From Sphingomonas sp. Leaf33 (GTDB lineage: Bacteria > Pseudomonadota > Alphaproteobacteria > Sphingomonadales > Sphingomonadaceae): a stretch of 64,000 bases of DNA. The notes below the pieces were generated by a model, which ran no database searches, had not been told where the DNA came from, and saw only the letters and a list, made by a program, of their open reading frames with translations. A program made the translations under genes and the position numbers. Each line of letters begins with the position of its first letter. Within the stretch, counting starts at the first letter, position 1. Positions 9,267-17,846 of this stretch are shown piece after piece. The stretch covers positions 2,091,541 through 2,155,540 of the forward strand of contig NZ_LMLB01000001.1 of assembly GCF_001421785.1 (NCBI RefSeq), given 5' to 3'.

Positions 9267-9569
9267 ATGGCTATCACCGAAAACGACGACATCACTACGA
9301 CCGAAGGCCGCCAGGCGCTGTTCGCGAATGCGAAGGAAGCGGTGACCGAAGCCGTCCAGTCCGCGGTCGAGGCCGTCAAGGCGAACCCGAAGACCGCCGC
9401 CGCGATCGCAGCGGGTGCCACCGCCGCCGTCGCCGGCGCGGCTTACGGCGCGACCAAGCTGTCGGCCGCAAAGGCCACCCCGGCCAAGTCGACCACGACC
9501 GCACCGAAGCGCCGCGCGCCCGCCAAGCGGACGACGACCGCCGCAAAGTCGACGCCCGCGAAGAAGTAA
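9267..9569 (+). CDS. small Lys/Ala-rich protein with histone-H1-like tail
   Basis: 100-residue protein of no family I recognise. The first third is acidic (ENDDITTTEG), the middle is an Ala-rich helix of about 30 residues with a glycine-spaced segment around residues 45-65 that could insert in a membrane or form a coil, and the last 35 residues are rich in Lys, Ala, Thr and Pro with PAK repeats as in histone-H1-like tails. ATGGAG ends six bases upstream of the ATG. A second protein with a similar composition lies on the other side of amn (11189-11695). Nucleic-acid or polyanion binding by the tail is a guess from charge. Confidence 0.7.
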   Translation: MAITENDDITTTEGRQALFANAKEAVTEAVQSAVEAVKANPKTAAAIAAGATAAVAGAAYGATKLSAAKATPAKSTTTAPKRRAPAKRTTTAAKSTPAKK

Positions 9570-9577
9570 CCGGCCAC

Positions 9578-9605
9578 GCGACCCGCGTCGGAAGATGCGG
9601 GTCGC
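9578..9605 (+). terminator. weak hairpin terminator candidate
   Basis: 9-bp perfect stem GCGACCCGC (9578-9586) and GCGGGTCGC (9597-9605) with a 10-base loop, directly behind the small Lys/Ala-rich gene. It lacks a T-run, so it may only partly terminate before amn. Confidence 0.4.
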
Positions 9606-9658
9606 TGGACCCCGGCGGCAGTCTTGCCAGCGTAACGCGTGCGGCGTAACGCTTCTCG

Positions 9659-11113
9659 ATGACTGAAGCAGCCACCATTATCGCCGAACTCGACCGTCTC
9701 TATTCCGCCTCGGTCGATCGTTTGAAATCGGCCCTTACCCGCTATCTCACCGACGGCACCCCGCCCCCGCCCGAAGCGCGGCTCGACGGATCGTTCGCCT
9801 ACCCCGAGATTCGCCTGACCTTCCGCCCCGGCGCGGATCGCCCCGCCCCCTTCCGCTCGTTCGGACGGCTGGTCACCCCCGGCGACTATGCGATCAGCGT
9901 CACCAAGCCGGCGATCTTCGCCGACTATCTGATCGAACAGCTGACGCTGCTGATCGAGGATTACGACGTCGAGGTTTCGGCGGCCGAGGGGCGTCAGGAA
10001 ATCCCCTTCCCCTACGTCCTCGATCCCGGCCATGCGCTCGCGCTGGACGAAGTGTCGGCGCTCGAACTCGCGCGGCATTTCCCGGCGACCGAACTTGCCC
10101 ACATCGGTGACGAGATCGCCGACGGCATGTGGGAATCGGTCGACGGCGTCCGTCCGCTCGCGCTGTTCGACGGGCTGCGTACCGATTTCAGCCTGGCCCG
10201 CCTGCGCCATTACACCGGTACGCCGCCCGAGCATGTCCAGCGGTACGTGCTGTTCACCAACTACCATCGCTACGTCGACGAATTCGTCCGTTGGGGCGCG
10301 TCGCAGCTGGCACCGAACGCGGATGGCAGCGCATCGCGCTTCATCGGTCTGTCGGGTGCGGGCGGAATCGTCATCACCTCGCCGGACGAGGTCGACAGAA
10401 TCGCCGGCGACAGCAGCGCGTGGCGGCGTCACCAGATGCCCGCCTATCACTTGATGGCCGCGGACGGCACGGGCATCACGCTGGTCAACATCGGCGTCGG
10501 CCCGTCGAACGCGAAAACGATCTGCGACCATCTGGCGGTCATGCGCCCGGAAGCCTGGCTGATGATCGGCCACTGCGGTGGTCTGCGCCCCTCGCAGCGG
10601 ATCGGCGATTATGTGCTGGCCCACGCGTATCTGCGCGATGACCATGTCCTGGACGACGTGCTGCCGCCGGAAATCCCGGTTCCGGCCATCGCCGAAGTCC
10701 AGCAGGCGCTCGCGCGCGCCGCGGCGACCGTGTCGGGCCAGTCGGGCGAGGAGCTGAAGCGGCGTCTCCGCACCGGCACCATCGTCACCACCGACGACCG
10801 CAACTGGGAACTGCGCTATTCGCAGTCGGCGCTGCGCTTCTCGCTCAGCCGCGCGGTCGGCATCGACATGGAATCGGCGACGATCGCCGCGCAGGGCTAT
10901 CGCTTCCGCGTCCCCTACGGCACACTGTTGTGCGTGTCGGACAAGCCGCTGCACGGCGAACTGAAGCTGCCGGGTCAGGCCAACCGCTTCTACGAACGCG
11001 CGATCAACGAACATATGCGGATCGGCATCGAGACGTGCGAGGAACTGCGTCGCGAGGGGCCGAAGCTCCACAGCCGCAAGCTGCGGGCGTTCAGCGAGCC
11101 GCCGTTCCGGTAA
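9659..11113 (+). CDS. amn: AMP nucleosidase
   Basis: 484-residue cytosolic enzyme that cleaves AMP to adenine and ribose 5-phosphate, regulating adenylate pools. The N-terminal AMP nucleosidase domain (about 1-190) is followed by a nucleoside-phosphorylase fold domain (about 250-480), with MIGHCGGLRPSQRIGDYV lining the purine site and VGIDMESATIAAQG, the typical Met-Glu ribose-binding motif. Length matches the family. The start ATG at 9659 follows a 60-base spacer. It stands alone on the plus strand, flanked on both sides by small Lys/Ala-rich protein genes. Confidence 0.93.
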   Translation: MTEAATIIAELDRLYSASVDRLKSALTRYLTDGTPPPPEARLDGSFAYPEIRLTFRPGADRPAPFRSFGRLVTPGDYAISVTKPAIFADYLIEQLTLLIEDYDVEVSAAEGRQEIPFPYVLDPGHALALDEVSALELARHFPATELAHIGDEIADGMWESVDGVRPLALFDGLRTDFSLARLRHYTGTPPEHVQRYVLFTNYHRYVDEFVRWGASQLAPNADGSASRFIGLSGAGGIVITSPDEVDRIAGDSSAWRRHQMPAYHLMAADGTGITLVNIGVGPSNAKTICDHLAVMRPEAWLMIGHCGGLRPSQRIGDYVLAHAYLRDDHVLDDVLPPEIPVPAIAEVQQALARAAATVSGQSGEELKRRLRTGTIVTTDDRNWELRYSQSALRFSLSRAVGIDMESATIAAQGYRFRVPYGTLLCVSDKPLHGELKLPGQANRFYERAINEHMRIGIETCEELRREGPKLHSRKLRAFSEPPFR

Positions 11114-11188
11114 GGTAACGACATTGCCGGGATACCCCGGCTGAGTTAGGCGTTGGGGGCGAAACGATTTCCTGATCGGAGCGACCCC

Positions 11189-11695
11189 ATGGCCGACACG
11201 CCCAAGACTCCCGCCCCGCCGCCGCGCCGCAAGGCCGCGACGGCACCGCGCAAGACGACCCGCACCTCGACCCCGCGCGCGACCAAGGCGACGGCAGCAA
11301 AGGCCAACGACGAAAGCCCGGCGGCAGCGGCGCCCAAGCCTGCGCGCAAGCCCCCGGCCAAGCGCGCGTCGACCGGTTCGTCGCGTCGGACGACCGTGGC
11401 TGCGAAACCGGTTCAGAGCGCCACGGCGGCGGCAAAATCGGCCGTGACCAAGGTATCACGTCAGGCGAGCAGGGCCGCCGACAGCGTGTCCGACGCCGCC
11501 AGCGGCGCGCGCCGGTCGGTCGCGCGGTCGACGCCAGCGAAGAAGGTATCCGCAACCCGCGAAAAGATGGGCGATCGCAATTTCTTCGCGGCACTCATCG
11601 GCGGCGTGGCCGCCGTCGCGGCGACGGTCGGGGGCATCCTCTACGCTGTGCGTGAGGGTAAGCCGATCGGCACAAAGGACACGCCGGACGCCTGA
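11189..11695 (+). CDS. Lys/Ala/Pro-rich protein with C-terminal transmembrane helix
   Basis: 168-residue protein with a low-complexity basic N-terminal two-thirds (repeated KAxxAK, PARKPPAK and TPRATK elements, like histone H1) and a single transmembrane helix near residues 132-155 (FFAALIGGVAAVAATVGGIL), followed by a short charged tail. The topology suggests a tail-anchored inner-membrane protein with its basic arm in the cytoplasm. Start ATG at 11189, with CGGAG about 8-9 bases upstream. The function is unknown; binding of DNA or another polyanion at the membrane is conceivable. Its composition resembles the 100-residue protein at 9267 and the tail of trigger factor. Confidence 0.7.
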   Translation: MADTPKTPAPPPRRKAATAPRKTTRTSTPRATKATAAKANDESPAAAAPKPARKPPAKRASTGSSRRTTVAAKPVQSATAAAKSAVTKVSRQASRAADSVSDAASGARRSVARSTPAKKVSATREKMGDRNFFAALIGGVAAVAATVGGILYAVREGKPIGTKDTPDA

Positions 11696-11727
11696 TCCCG
11701 ATACCCACCTGCCGGTGGGTCGGGATC
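11694..11727. terminator. bidirectional terminator between convergent genes
   Basis: Hairpin with GATCCCGA (11694-11701) pairing with TCGGGATC (11720-11727), a two-base bulge, then CCCACC with GGTGGG and a four-base loop. It overlaps the stop codons of both convergent genes and can serve each. Confidence 0.7.
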
Positions 11728-12487
11728 AACCCGCCAGGAAATCCGCCATCGCCTGGCCGAGTTCGGGCTTGGTGACTGCACTCATGTGCCCGCCGCCGAC
11801 TTCGACATAGCGTGCGTCGGGCAATTCGTCGGCGAGCGCGGCGCCCGACCCGACCTCGTCATCCTCGCGCCCCATCACCACCAGCGCGGGCTGGGAGATT
11901 TCACGCAGTGCCTCGACCGGCGTGTCGGCGAATGTGCTCAGCACACCGAGCAGCGCCTGCGGATCGCCGCCGGTCGTCTTCAGGAACGCCTCCGCCATGA
12001 ACGCCGGCGACCCGCGCGGATGCCGGCCAAGGTTGGTCAGCACGTTGCGGAAATGGTCCGACCGGCCGCTCGCATCGGTCACGCCTTCCAGTCCCATGCC
12101 GGTGAACATCACGCGCCGCGGCGTCGCGCCCGTTGCCAGCATCCGCGCGGTCGTGCGCGCGCCGAGCGAATAGCCGCCGAGATCATATTCCGTCAGCCCC
12201 AGATGCGCGACGAGTGCATGACCGTCCTTCGTCAGCGCATCGTGCGGATAGGCCGACAGGTCGTGCGGCGTCGCGCTCTCGCCGTGCCCGCGCAGGTCCG
12301 GCATGATGACGCGGAAGCCGCGAGCGGCGATCTTCTCGGCATGACCGAACTTGATCCAGTTGGTCTGCGCATCGCTGAAATAGCCGTGGATCAGGACGAC
12401 CGCGCGCCCCTCCCCCATCTCGCGGTAGGCGAGCCGTTCGCCATCGAAGCTGTCGAAAAAGCGCGTTTCGGTCGGGGAAAGTGCCAC
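11726..12487 (-). CDS. alpha/beta-fold hydrolase
   Basis: About 253-residue cytosolic hydrolase. It shows the oxyanion HGYFSD loop, the nucleophile elbow GYSLGA (Ser), the acid region VMGREDDEVG (Asp) and the catalytic His in GGGHMSAV, so the full triad is present. The substrate cannot be inferred; the family includes esterases, haloperoxidase-like enzymes and C-C hydrolases. The start is uncertain: I use GTG 12487 (VALSPTETRFF), because the 28 codons up to the ATG at 12571 look unlike the family. It diverges from marR, which may regulate it. Confidence 0.85.
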   Translation of the reverse strand: MALSPTETRFFDSFDGERLAYREMGEGRAVVLIHGYFSDAQTNWIKFGHAEKIAARGFRVIMPDLRGHGESATPHDLSAYPHDALTKDGHALVAHLGLTEYDLGGYSLGARTTARMLATGATPRRVMFTGMGLEGVTDASGRSDHFRNVLTNLGRHPRGSPAFMAEAFLKTTGGDPQALLGVLSTFADTPVEALREISQPALVVMGREDDEVGSGAALADELPDARYVEVGGGHMSAVTKPELGQAMADFLAG

Positions 12488-12620
12488 GGGCCTGCATCCA
12501 TCTATCGACAGCGGGGAAAGTCCTGCGCGCTCGCATAGCGTCCCGACCGGGCCCGTCCACCCTCTCGCCATGGACCACCCCCATCACACTACGCTGGCTT
12601 TTGATGTGTATGCTTATTAT

Positions 12621-13070
12621 ATGCGCGACATGACCGATGCTTTGGGCTTCCTCATCAGCGACGTCTCGCGCCTGATGCGCCGCCGTTTCGACGAGCGGGC
12701 GCGGTTGATCGGGGCGACCCGCGCGCAGTGGAAGACGCTCGTCGCCCTGTCGCGCAACGAAGGGATCAATCAGGGCGGGCTGGCCGACCTGCTGGAGGTC
12801 GAACCGATCACGCTGTGCCGGATGATCGACCGGCTGGAGGAATCGGGACTGGTCGAGCGCCGCCGCGACCCCGCCGACCGGCGCGCCTGGCAGATTTTCC
12901 TGACCGATGCGTCGACACCCGTCCTCGAACAGTTGCGCGCGCACGCCGACACGATGTTCGAAACCGCATTCGACGGCCTGGACACCGCAGGCCGCACCCA
13001 ATTGACCGCCGCGCTGGAGCGCGTGCGTACCAACCTGACCGATATGCCGAAGGACGCCGCGCATGGCTGA
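12621..13070 (+). CDS. MarR family transcriptional regulator
   Basis: 149-residue winged-helix repressor (166 residues if the ATG at 12570 is used). The wHTH runs from about residue 25 to 100, with the recognition helix around PITLCRMIDRLEESGLVERR and the wing DPADRRAWQIFLT. MarR proteins typically sense small phenolic or amphipathic ligands and repress a neighbouring pump. It is the first gene of marR-emrA-emrB: its stop overlaps the emrA start by eight bases, giving direct coupling. The leader (12590-12625) is an AT-rich island (TTTTGATGTGTATGCTTATTATATG), a likely place for promoter and autoregulatory operator, though no clean palindrome is visible. Confidence 0.88.
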   Translation: MRDMTDALGFLISDVSRLMRRRFDERARLIGATRAQWKTLVALSRNEGINQGGLADLLEVEPITLCRMIDRLEESGLVERRRDPADRRAWQIFLTDASTPVLEQLRAHADTMFETAFDGLDTAGRTQLTAALERVRTNLTDMPKDAAHG

Positions 13071-14124
13071 CGCCGACCCCAAGATTCCGACCGACGCCAC
13101 GATCGCCGTCGATGCCCCCGCCAAGCCGAAACGCCGCTGGCTGCGCGCGATCCTGATGTTCGGCGTGCCGCTGATCGTCGTCGCGGTCGCCGGCTATTTC
13201 TACGCGACGTCGGGCCGATACGTGTCGACCGACAATGCCTATGTCGGGCAGGACAAGGTGTCGGTCGCGTCCGACGTCGCGGGTCGCATCGTGTCCGTCG
13301 ACGTGCGCGAGAACCAGCAGGTGAAGGCGGGCGACCTGCTGTTCCGCATCGATCCGCAGCCGTACGCAATCGCGGTCGAGCAGGCCGATGCGCAGATCGC
13401 CGGCGCACAGGTCAACGTCCAGACGCTGCAGGCAAGCTACGTCGGCACCGGTGCCGACATTCAGGCCGCCCGCGATCGCATCGCCGCCGCGCAGGAGGAT
13501 TACGCCCGGCAGGATTCGCTGATGCAGCGCGGTTTCACGACGCGGGCGCGGTTCGAACAGGCGCAGCATTCGCTGGAGCAGGCGCGCGCGTCCTACCAGT
13601 CGGCGGTGGCCGACGCGAACGAGGCGCGCGCGAAGCTCGCCTCGGGCGCTGCGGTGCCGGGCCAGAACCCGCAGGTCGCCGCCGCCCGCGTCGCGCGCGA
13701 AAAGGCGCTGCTCGACCTGTCGCGCACGTCGGTTCGCGCGCCCGTCGGCGGACAGGTCAGCCAGGCCGACCGGTTGCAGGTCGGCCAGATGATGGTCACC
13801 GGCCTGCCCGCAGTCACGATCGTCGCCGACGCGAAATCCTGGGTCGACGCCAATTTCAAGGAAACGGACCTTGCCGACATGCGCGTCGGGCAGGCCGCCG
13901 AAGTGACGTTCGATGCCTATCCTGGCGTCAAGCTGCGCGGTCACGTCGCCTCGATCGGCGCGGGTACCGGCAGCGAATTCTCGGTGCTGCCGGCGCAGAA
14001 CGCCAACGGCAACTGGGTGAAGGTGACGCAGCGCGTGCCGGTTCGCATCGCGATCGACGAAAAGAGCCCGCGCCAGTTGATCGCGGGGCTCAGCGCCGAT
14101 GTGCGCGTGGACGTGCGGAAGTGA
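13063..14124 (+). CDS. emrA: EmrA-type membrane fusion protein of an efflux pump
   Basis: 353-residue periplasmic adaptor anchored by one N-terminal transmembrane helix (about residues 28-48). The lipoyl half-motifs flank a long coiled-coil hairpin (about 105-215), and a beta-barrel domain follows (FKETDLADMRVGQ, typical of EmrA). It bridges the inner-membrane MFS pump EmrB to an outer-membrane channel, exporting hydrophobic drugs or uncouplers. The ATG at 13063 lies inside the end of marR (coupled translation). A repeat-filled gap of 160 bp separates it from emrB. Confidence 0.92.
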   Translation: MADADPKIPTDATIAVDAPAKPKRRWLRAILMFGVPLIVVAVAGYFYATSGRYVSTDNAYVGQDKVSVASDVAGRIVSVDVRENQQVKAGDLLFRIDPQPYAIAVEQADAQIAGAQVNVQTLQASYVGTGADIQAARDRIAAAQEDYARQDSLMQRGFTTRARFEQAQHSLEQARASYQSAVADANEARAKLASGAAVPGQNPQVAAARVAREKALLDLSRTSVRAPVGGQVSQADRLQVGQMMVTGLPAVTIVADAKSWVDANFKETDLADMRVGQAAEVTFDAYPGVKLRGHVASIGAGTGSEFSVLPAQNANGNWVKVTQRVPVRIAIDEKSPRQLIAGLSADVRVDVRK

Positions 14125-14133
14125 CTTTAATAC

Positions 14134-14270
14134 CCGTTCGCACTGAGCGTGTCGGGCACCCATCGAAGTATGACTTCGATGGGACCCTGGCCGAGGTGCT
14201 GACCTTCTTCGTGCCTCAGAGCCTGTGGTTCGAAGAAAGGGCAGTGCTTCGACAGGCTCAGCACGAACGG
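14134..14270. repeat. REP-like composite inverted repeat between emrA and emrB
   Basis: The outer arms CCGTTCGCACTGAGCGTGTCG (left, 14134-14154, imperfect) and CGACAGGCTCAGCACGAACGG (right, 14250-14270) face each other. Inside is a perfect 11-bp stem, CCCATCGAAGT (14159-14169) with ACTTCGATGGG (14173-14183), around a three-base loop. It belongs to the same family as the elements at 17108 and 23022. It would form a strong structure in the emrA-emrB message. Confidence 0.75.
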
Positions 14271-14284
14271 ATTTGGCGATAGCG

Positions 14285-15853
14285 ATGGCCACCCCCGCCC
14301 CCGCCCCGCCGCCGCCGGGCGTTGCCGCGCTTCCCACCACCAACCGCGGCCTGCTGACCATCGGCGTCATGCTCGCCACGATCATGCAGATCCTCGATTC
14401 GACGATCGCCAACGTAGCGCTGCCGCACATGCAGCCGGCACTCGGCGCGACGGCGGATACCGTCACCTGGGTGCTGACCAGCTATATCGTCGCCTCGGCC
14501 ATCGCGATCCCGATCACCGGCTGGCTGTCCGACCGGATCGGCAGCCGTAACCTGTTCCTGTGGTCGGTCGTCGGCTTCGTCGCGTCGTCGGCGCTGTGCG
14601 GCATGGCGCAGAACCTGGAACAGATGGTCGCCTTCCGCGTCCTCCAGGGGATCAGCGCGGCGTTCATGAACCCGCTCAGCCAGACGGTGATGCTCGACAT
14701 CAATCCGCCCGAACGCCAGGGCAAGGCGATGGCGATCTGGGGCATGGGCATCATGGTCGGGCCGATCCTGGGTCCGGTCATCGGCGGCTGGCTGACCGAG
14801 AATTACGACTGGCGCTGGGTGTTCTACGTCAACCTGCCGCTGGGCGTGTTCTGCTTTGCCGTGCTGTGGTGGCTGCTGCCGTCGCGGCCCGTCCGCGTCC
14901 GCCCGTTCGACGTGCTGGGCTTCAGCCTGCTGGCGATCGGCATCGGCGCGTTGCAACTGATGCTCGACCGCGGCCAGACCGAGGACTGGTTCTCGTCCGG
15001 CGAAGTCGTGGTCGAGGCGGTACTGGCCTTTATCGCGCTGTGGATGTTCATCGTCCATCTCGCGACCGGCAAGCGCCCGATGTTCGACCGCGACCTGTTC
15101 CGGAACCGCAACCTTGTCACCGGCTTGGCCTTCATGCTGGTCGTCGGGGTGGTGATGATGGCGACCATGGCGCTGCTGCCGCCGATGCTCCAGCGTATCT
15201 ACGGCTATCCGGTCGTCGATACCGGCCTGCTGCTGATGCCGCGCGGTATCGGCGTCGTGTTCAGCATGTTCGTCGCCGCGCAGTTGACCCAGCGCGGGTT
15301 CGATCCGCGCATCCTGGTCGGCGTCGGCTTCGCGGTGGCGGCGGCGTCGCTCTACGAAATGACGACGTGGACGCTGGTGATGGGCGCTCAGGCGTTCGTC
15401 GTCTCGGGATTGATCCAGGGCCTGGGCCTCGGCCTGGTCTTCATGCCGCTCAACCAGATGGCGTTCGCGACGCTGCCGCCGCATTACCGGACGGAGGCAT
15501 CGTCGCTGATGAACCTGATGCGCAACATCGGCGCGTCGGTCGGCATTTCGGTCGTGACCGCGCTGCTCGCGCGCAACATCCAGACCAGCCATGCCGATCT
15601 GGCGGCGCACGTGACCGGCGACGCGCTGAACAGCGTCGATCTGTCGATGCTGCAGCGCTTCGGCATCGCGGCGGATGCGGCGCTGACGATGATCGATGCC
15701 GAAGTGAACCGCCAGGCGGCGATGATCGCCTACATCGACGATTTCTGGGCGATGGCGATCGTCACCGCGCTGTCGGTGCCGCTCGTCCTGTTCCTGAAGA
15801 AGCCGCCGAAGCCGGTCCCGGGCGAAAAGGCCGCCCCTGTCGACCTCCATTGA
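14285..15853 (+). CDS. emrB: EmrB-type DHA2 family MFS efflux pump
   Basis: 522-residue inner-membrane drug:H+ antiporter of the DHA2 family with 14 predicted transmembrane segments. Family signatures include the motif-C region GPILGPVIGGWLTENYDWRW, the motif-A-like GWLSDRIGSRN after helix 2, and LDSTIANVALPHM in helix 1. Start at the ATG at 14285; an in-frame extension upstream would run through the repeat. It works with EmrA (upstream) to expel hydrophobic compounds. A thiolase gene follows after 43 bp and may be cotranscribed. Confidence 0.93.
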   Translation: MATPAPAPPPPGVAALPTTNRGLLTIGVMLATIMQILDSTIANVALPHMQPALGATADTVTWVLTSYIVASAIAIPITGWLSDRIGSRNLFLWSVVGFVASSALCGMAQNLEQMVAFRVLQGISAAFMNPLSQTVMLDINPPERQGKAMAIWGMGIMVGPILGPVIGGWLTENYDWRWVFYVNLPLGVFCFAVLWWLLPSRPVRVRPFDVLGFSLLAIGIGALQLMLDRGQTEDWFSSGEVVVEAVLAFIALWMFIVHLATGKRPMFDRDLFRNRNLVTGLAFMLVVGVVMMATMALLPPMLQRIYGYPVVDTGLLLMPRGIGVVFSMFVAAQLTQRGFDPRILVGVGFAVAAASLYEMTTWTLVMGAQAFVVSGLIQGLGLGLVFMPLNQMAFATLPPHYRTEASSLMNLMRNIGASVGISVVTALLARNIQTSHADLAAHVTGDALNSVDLSMLQRFGIAADAALTMIDAEVNRQAAMIAYIDDFWAMAIVTALSVPLVLFLKKPPKPVPGEKAAPVDLH

Positions 15854-15896
15854 TCCAGCCGCTACGGACCCGACAAAGTTTTACGAGAGGACCCTC

Positions 15897-17084
15897 ATGA
15901 CCACCGATCCCGTCGTCATCGCCAGCTATGCCCGCACCCCGATGGGCAGTTTTCAGGGCAGCCTGACCGGCGCGACCGCGACCGAGCTCGGCGCGACCGC
16001 AGTCGGCGCAGCGGTGGAGCGCGCAGGGCTTAAGGGCGATGCGATCGAGCGCATCTACATGGGCTGCGTGCTGCCCGCCGGTCTCGGCCAGGCGCCTGCC
16101 CGCCAGGCGGCGCTAAAGGCGGGCCTGCCCGACCATATCGAGGCGACGACCGTCAACAAGATGTGCGGTTCGGGTATGCAGGCCGCGATCATGGCGGCCG
16201 AGGCGCTGGCGGCGGGCTCGGCCGACGTGATCGTCGCGGGCGGCATGGAGAGCATGACGAACGCGCCCTACCTGTCGATGCGCCACCGCGGCGGCGCGCG
16301 CATCGGCCACGACGTGCTGAAGGACCACATGTACCTCGACGGCCTCGAGGACGCGTACGAGCCCGGCAAACTGATGGGCAATTTCGCCGAGGACACCGCG
16401 CACGACTATCAATTCACGCGCGAGGCGATGGATAACTTCGCGATTGCGTCGCTCCAGCGCGCGCAGAAGGCGCAAGGCTCGGGCGCCTTCGACCGTGAGA
16501 TCGTCCCCGTCGAGATTTCGGGTCGCAAGGGCCCGACGACGATCAGCCAGGACGAACAGCCGGCCAAGGGCGACATCGCCAAGATCCCGACGCTGAAGCC
16601 TGCCTTCTCGAAGGACGGCACGATCACCGCCGCTAACGCCTCCTCGATCTCGGACGGTGCCGCCGCTCTCGTGATGACCCGCCTGAGCATCGCCGAGAAG
16701 CTCGGCCTGACCCCCGTCGCCCGCGTCGCCGCGCACGCCGCCCACGCCCACCGGCCCGCACTGTTCACCACCGCCCCGGTCTTCGCCATGAACAAGGCGT
16801 TGGAGCGTGCCGGCTGGCAGATCGGCGACGTCGACCTGTTCGAAGTCAACGAAGCCTTTGCCGTCGTCTCGATGATCGCGATGCACGATCTGGGCATCGC
16901 GCACGACGTCCTCAACATCCACGGCGGCGCCTGCGCACTCGGCCACCCGATCGGCGCCAGCGGCGCCCGCGTGCTGGCGACGCTGTTGTCGGCGCTGGAG
17001 ACGACCGGCCAGAAGCGTGGGCTCGCGTCGCTCTGCATCGGCGGCGGCGAGGCGACGGCGATGGCGGTGGAGTTGATGAACTAG
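15897..17084 (+). CDS. acetyl-CoA C-acetyltransferase (thiolase)
   Basis: 395-residue cytosolic thiolase that joins or splits acyl-CoA and acetyl-CoA. The active-site residues are all visible: nucleophile Cys in NKMCGSGMQA (near residue 89), His in ACALGHPIGASGAR and the second Cys in SLCIGGGEATAM. The sequence NEAFAVVSM is typical of the acetoacetyl-CoA/degradative thiolase group. A ribosome-binding site (GAGAGGA) precedes the ATG at 15897 by five bases. It could serve acetoacetyl-CoA formation, PHB or branched-chain degradation; neighbours do not decide. Sits 43 bp behind emrB. Confidence 0.93.
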   Translation: MTTDPVVIASYARTPMGSFQGSLTGATATELGATAVGAAVERAGLKGDAIERIYMGCVLPAGLGQAPARQAALKAGLPDHIEATTVNKMCGSGMQAAIMAAEALAAGSADVIVAGGMESMTNAPYLSMRHRGGARIGHDVLKDHMYLDGLEDAYEPGKLMGNFAEDTAHDYQFTREAMDNFAIASLQRAQKAQGSGAFDREIVPVEISGRKGPTTISQDEQPAKGDIAKIPTLKPAFSKDGTITAANASSISDGAAALVMTRLSIAEKLGLTPVARVAAHAAHAHRPALFTTAPVFAMNKALERAGWQIGDVDLFEVNEAFAVVSMIAMHDLGIAHDVLNIHGGACALGHPIGASGARVLATLLSALETTGQKRGLASLCIGGGEATAMAVELMN

Positions 17085-17107
17085 GGCCGCGGCCACCGCG
17101 CCCTACC

Positions 17108-17203
17108 CCGTTCGTGCCGAGCTTGTCGAAGCACCGTTCTTTGGGCCGCGCCGGATGAGTGCGCCTATCGAAGAACGGTGCATCGACAGCGCAGCACGAA
17201 CGG
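17108..17203. repeat. REP-like composite inverted repeat
   Basis: The outer arms CCGTTCGTGCCGAGCTTGTCG and CGACAGCGCAGCACGAACGG face each other. The inner arms GCACCGTTCTT (17131-17141) and AAGAACGGTGC (17171-17181) are a perfect 11-bp pair specific to this copy. It fills most of the gap between the thiolase and the SRPBCC lipoprotein gene and may act as a terminator for the emr-thiolase transcript. Confidence 0.8.
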
Positions 17204-17291
17204 ATCAGGGCGATACGGGCCAACGCCTGGCCTCGTCCGTCACCTGTACCTTTGCAAAGTTGGCACTGATTTGATCGTTGGCGGATCGACC

Positions 17292-17846
17292 ATGAGGCTT
17301 GCCGCGCGATTGTGTGCGCTTCCTCTCCTCCCCCTCCTGATGAGTGGGTGTGGCATGTTCGAGCACGACGCCGCGGCAAGGGCTGCCGCCTACAGAGTTG
17401 CCGAGGCCGCACCCATCGCAGCGGACGGATCGATCGTGATATCGGCCCCGGCTCGCACGGTCTGGGCGATCCTTAACGACATCGATCGCTGGTCGTCCTG
17501 GCAACCGGAGGTGAGCGAGAGCCGGCTGGCCGGTCCACTTGCTGCCGGCACGTCCTTCACCTGGACTGTCGGCGACACCGTCCTAACGTCGCGAATTGCC
17601 GCGATCGACCGGCACAGACGGATTGCGTGGACCGGGCGAGCCATGGGTCTGACGGCGATTCACAGCTGGACGATCGAGCCGCTCGGCCCGAACAGGACTT
17701 CCGTGCGCACCGTGGAAACGATGACGGGTTTTCCGTCATCGCTGTTCTACGCGTCCGCCGATCTGCAATCGACGAATCCGAAGTGGTTGGCGGACCTGAA
17801 ACGGATTTCCGAACAGGCCGGCGTGGCGGCAAGTCATCCCAACTGA
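17292..17846 (+). CDS. SRPBCC (START-like) domain lipoprotein
   Basis: 184-residue predicted lipoprotein. The signal peptide ends in the lipobox LMSGC (Cys about residue 20). The rest is an SRPBCC/polyketide-cyclase-like fold (about residues 40-180), shown by ISAPARTVWAILNDIDRWSSW, a frequent start of that superfamily, and the final long helix after SLFYASADLQ. Such folds hold hydrophobic ligands; here it would sit lipid-anchored in the periplasm, which is unusual for a family that is mostly cytosolic. Start ATG at 17292. No operon partners; a 365-bp gene-free stretch follows. Confidence 0.82.
   Translation: MRLAARLCALPLLPLLMSGCGMFEHDAAARAAAYRVAEAAPIAADGSIVISAPARTVWAILNDIDRWSSWQPEVSESRLAGPLAAGTSFTWTVGDTVLTSRIAAIDRHRRIAWTGRAMGLTAIHSWTIEPLGPNRTSVRTVETMTGFPSSLFYASADLQSTNPKWLADLKRISEQAGVAASHPN

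Noticed and set aside
9267..9569. Calling the 100-residue Lys/Ala-rich protein a true histone H1 homologue
   Set aside because: Only the composition of the tail is similar; no globular winged-helix domain is visible.
12595..12630. MarR operator palindrome in the marR leader
   Set aside because: The region is AT-rich and likely regulatory, but no inverted repeat of convincing length could be read.
17261..17280. TGGCAC resembling a sigma-54 -24 element before the SRPBCC lipoprotein
   Set aside because: The matching GC at -12 with correct spacing is missing.
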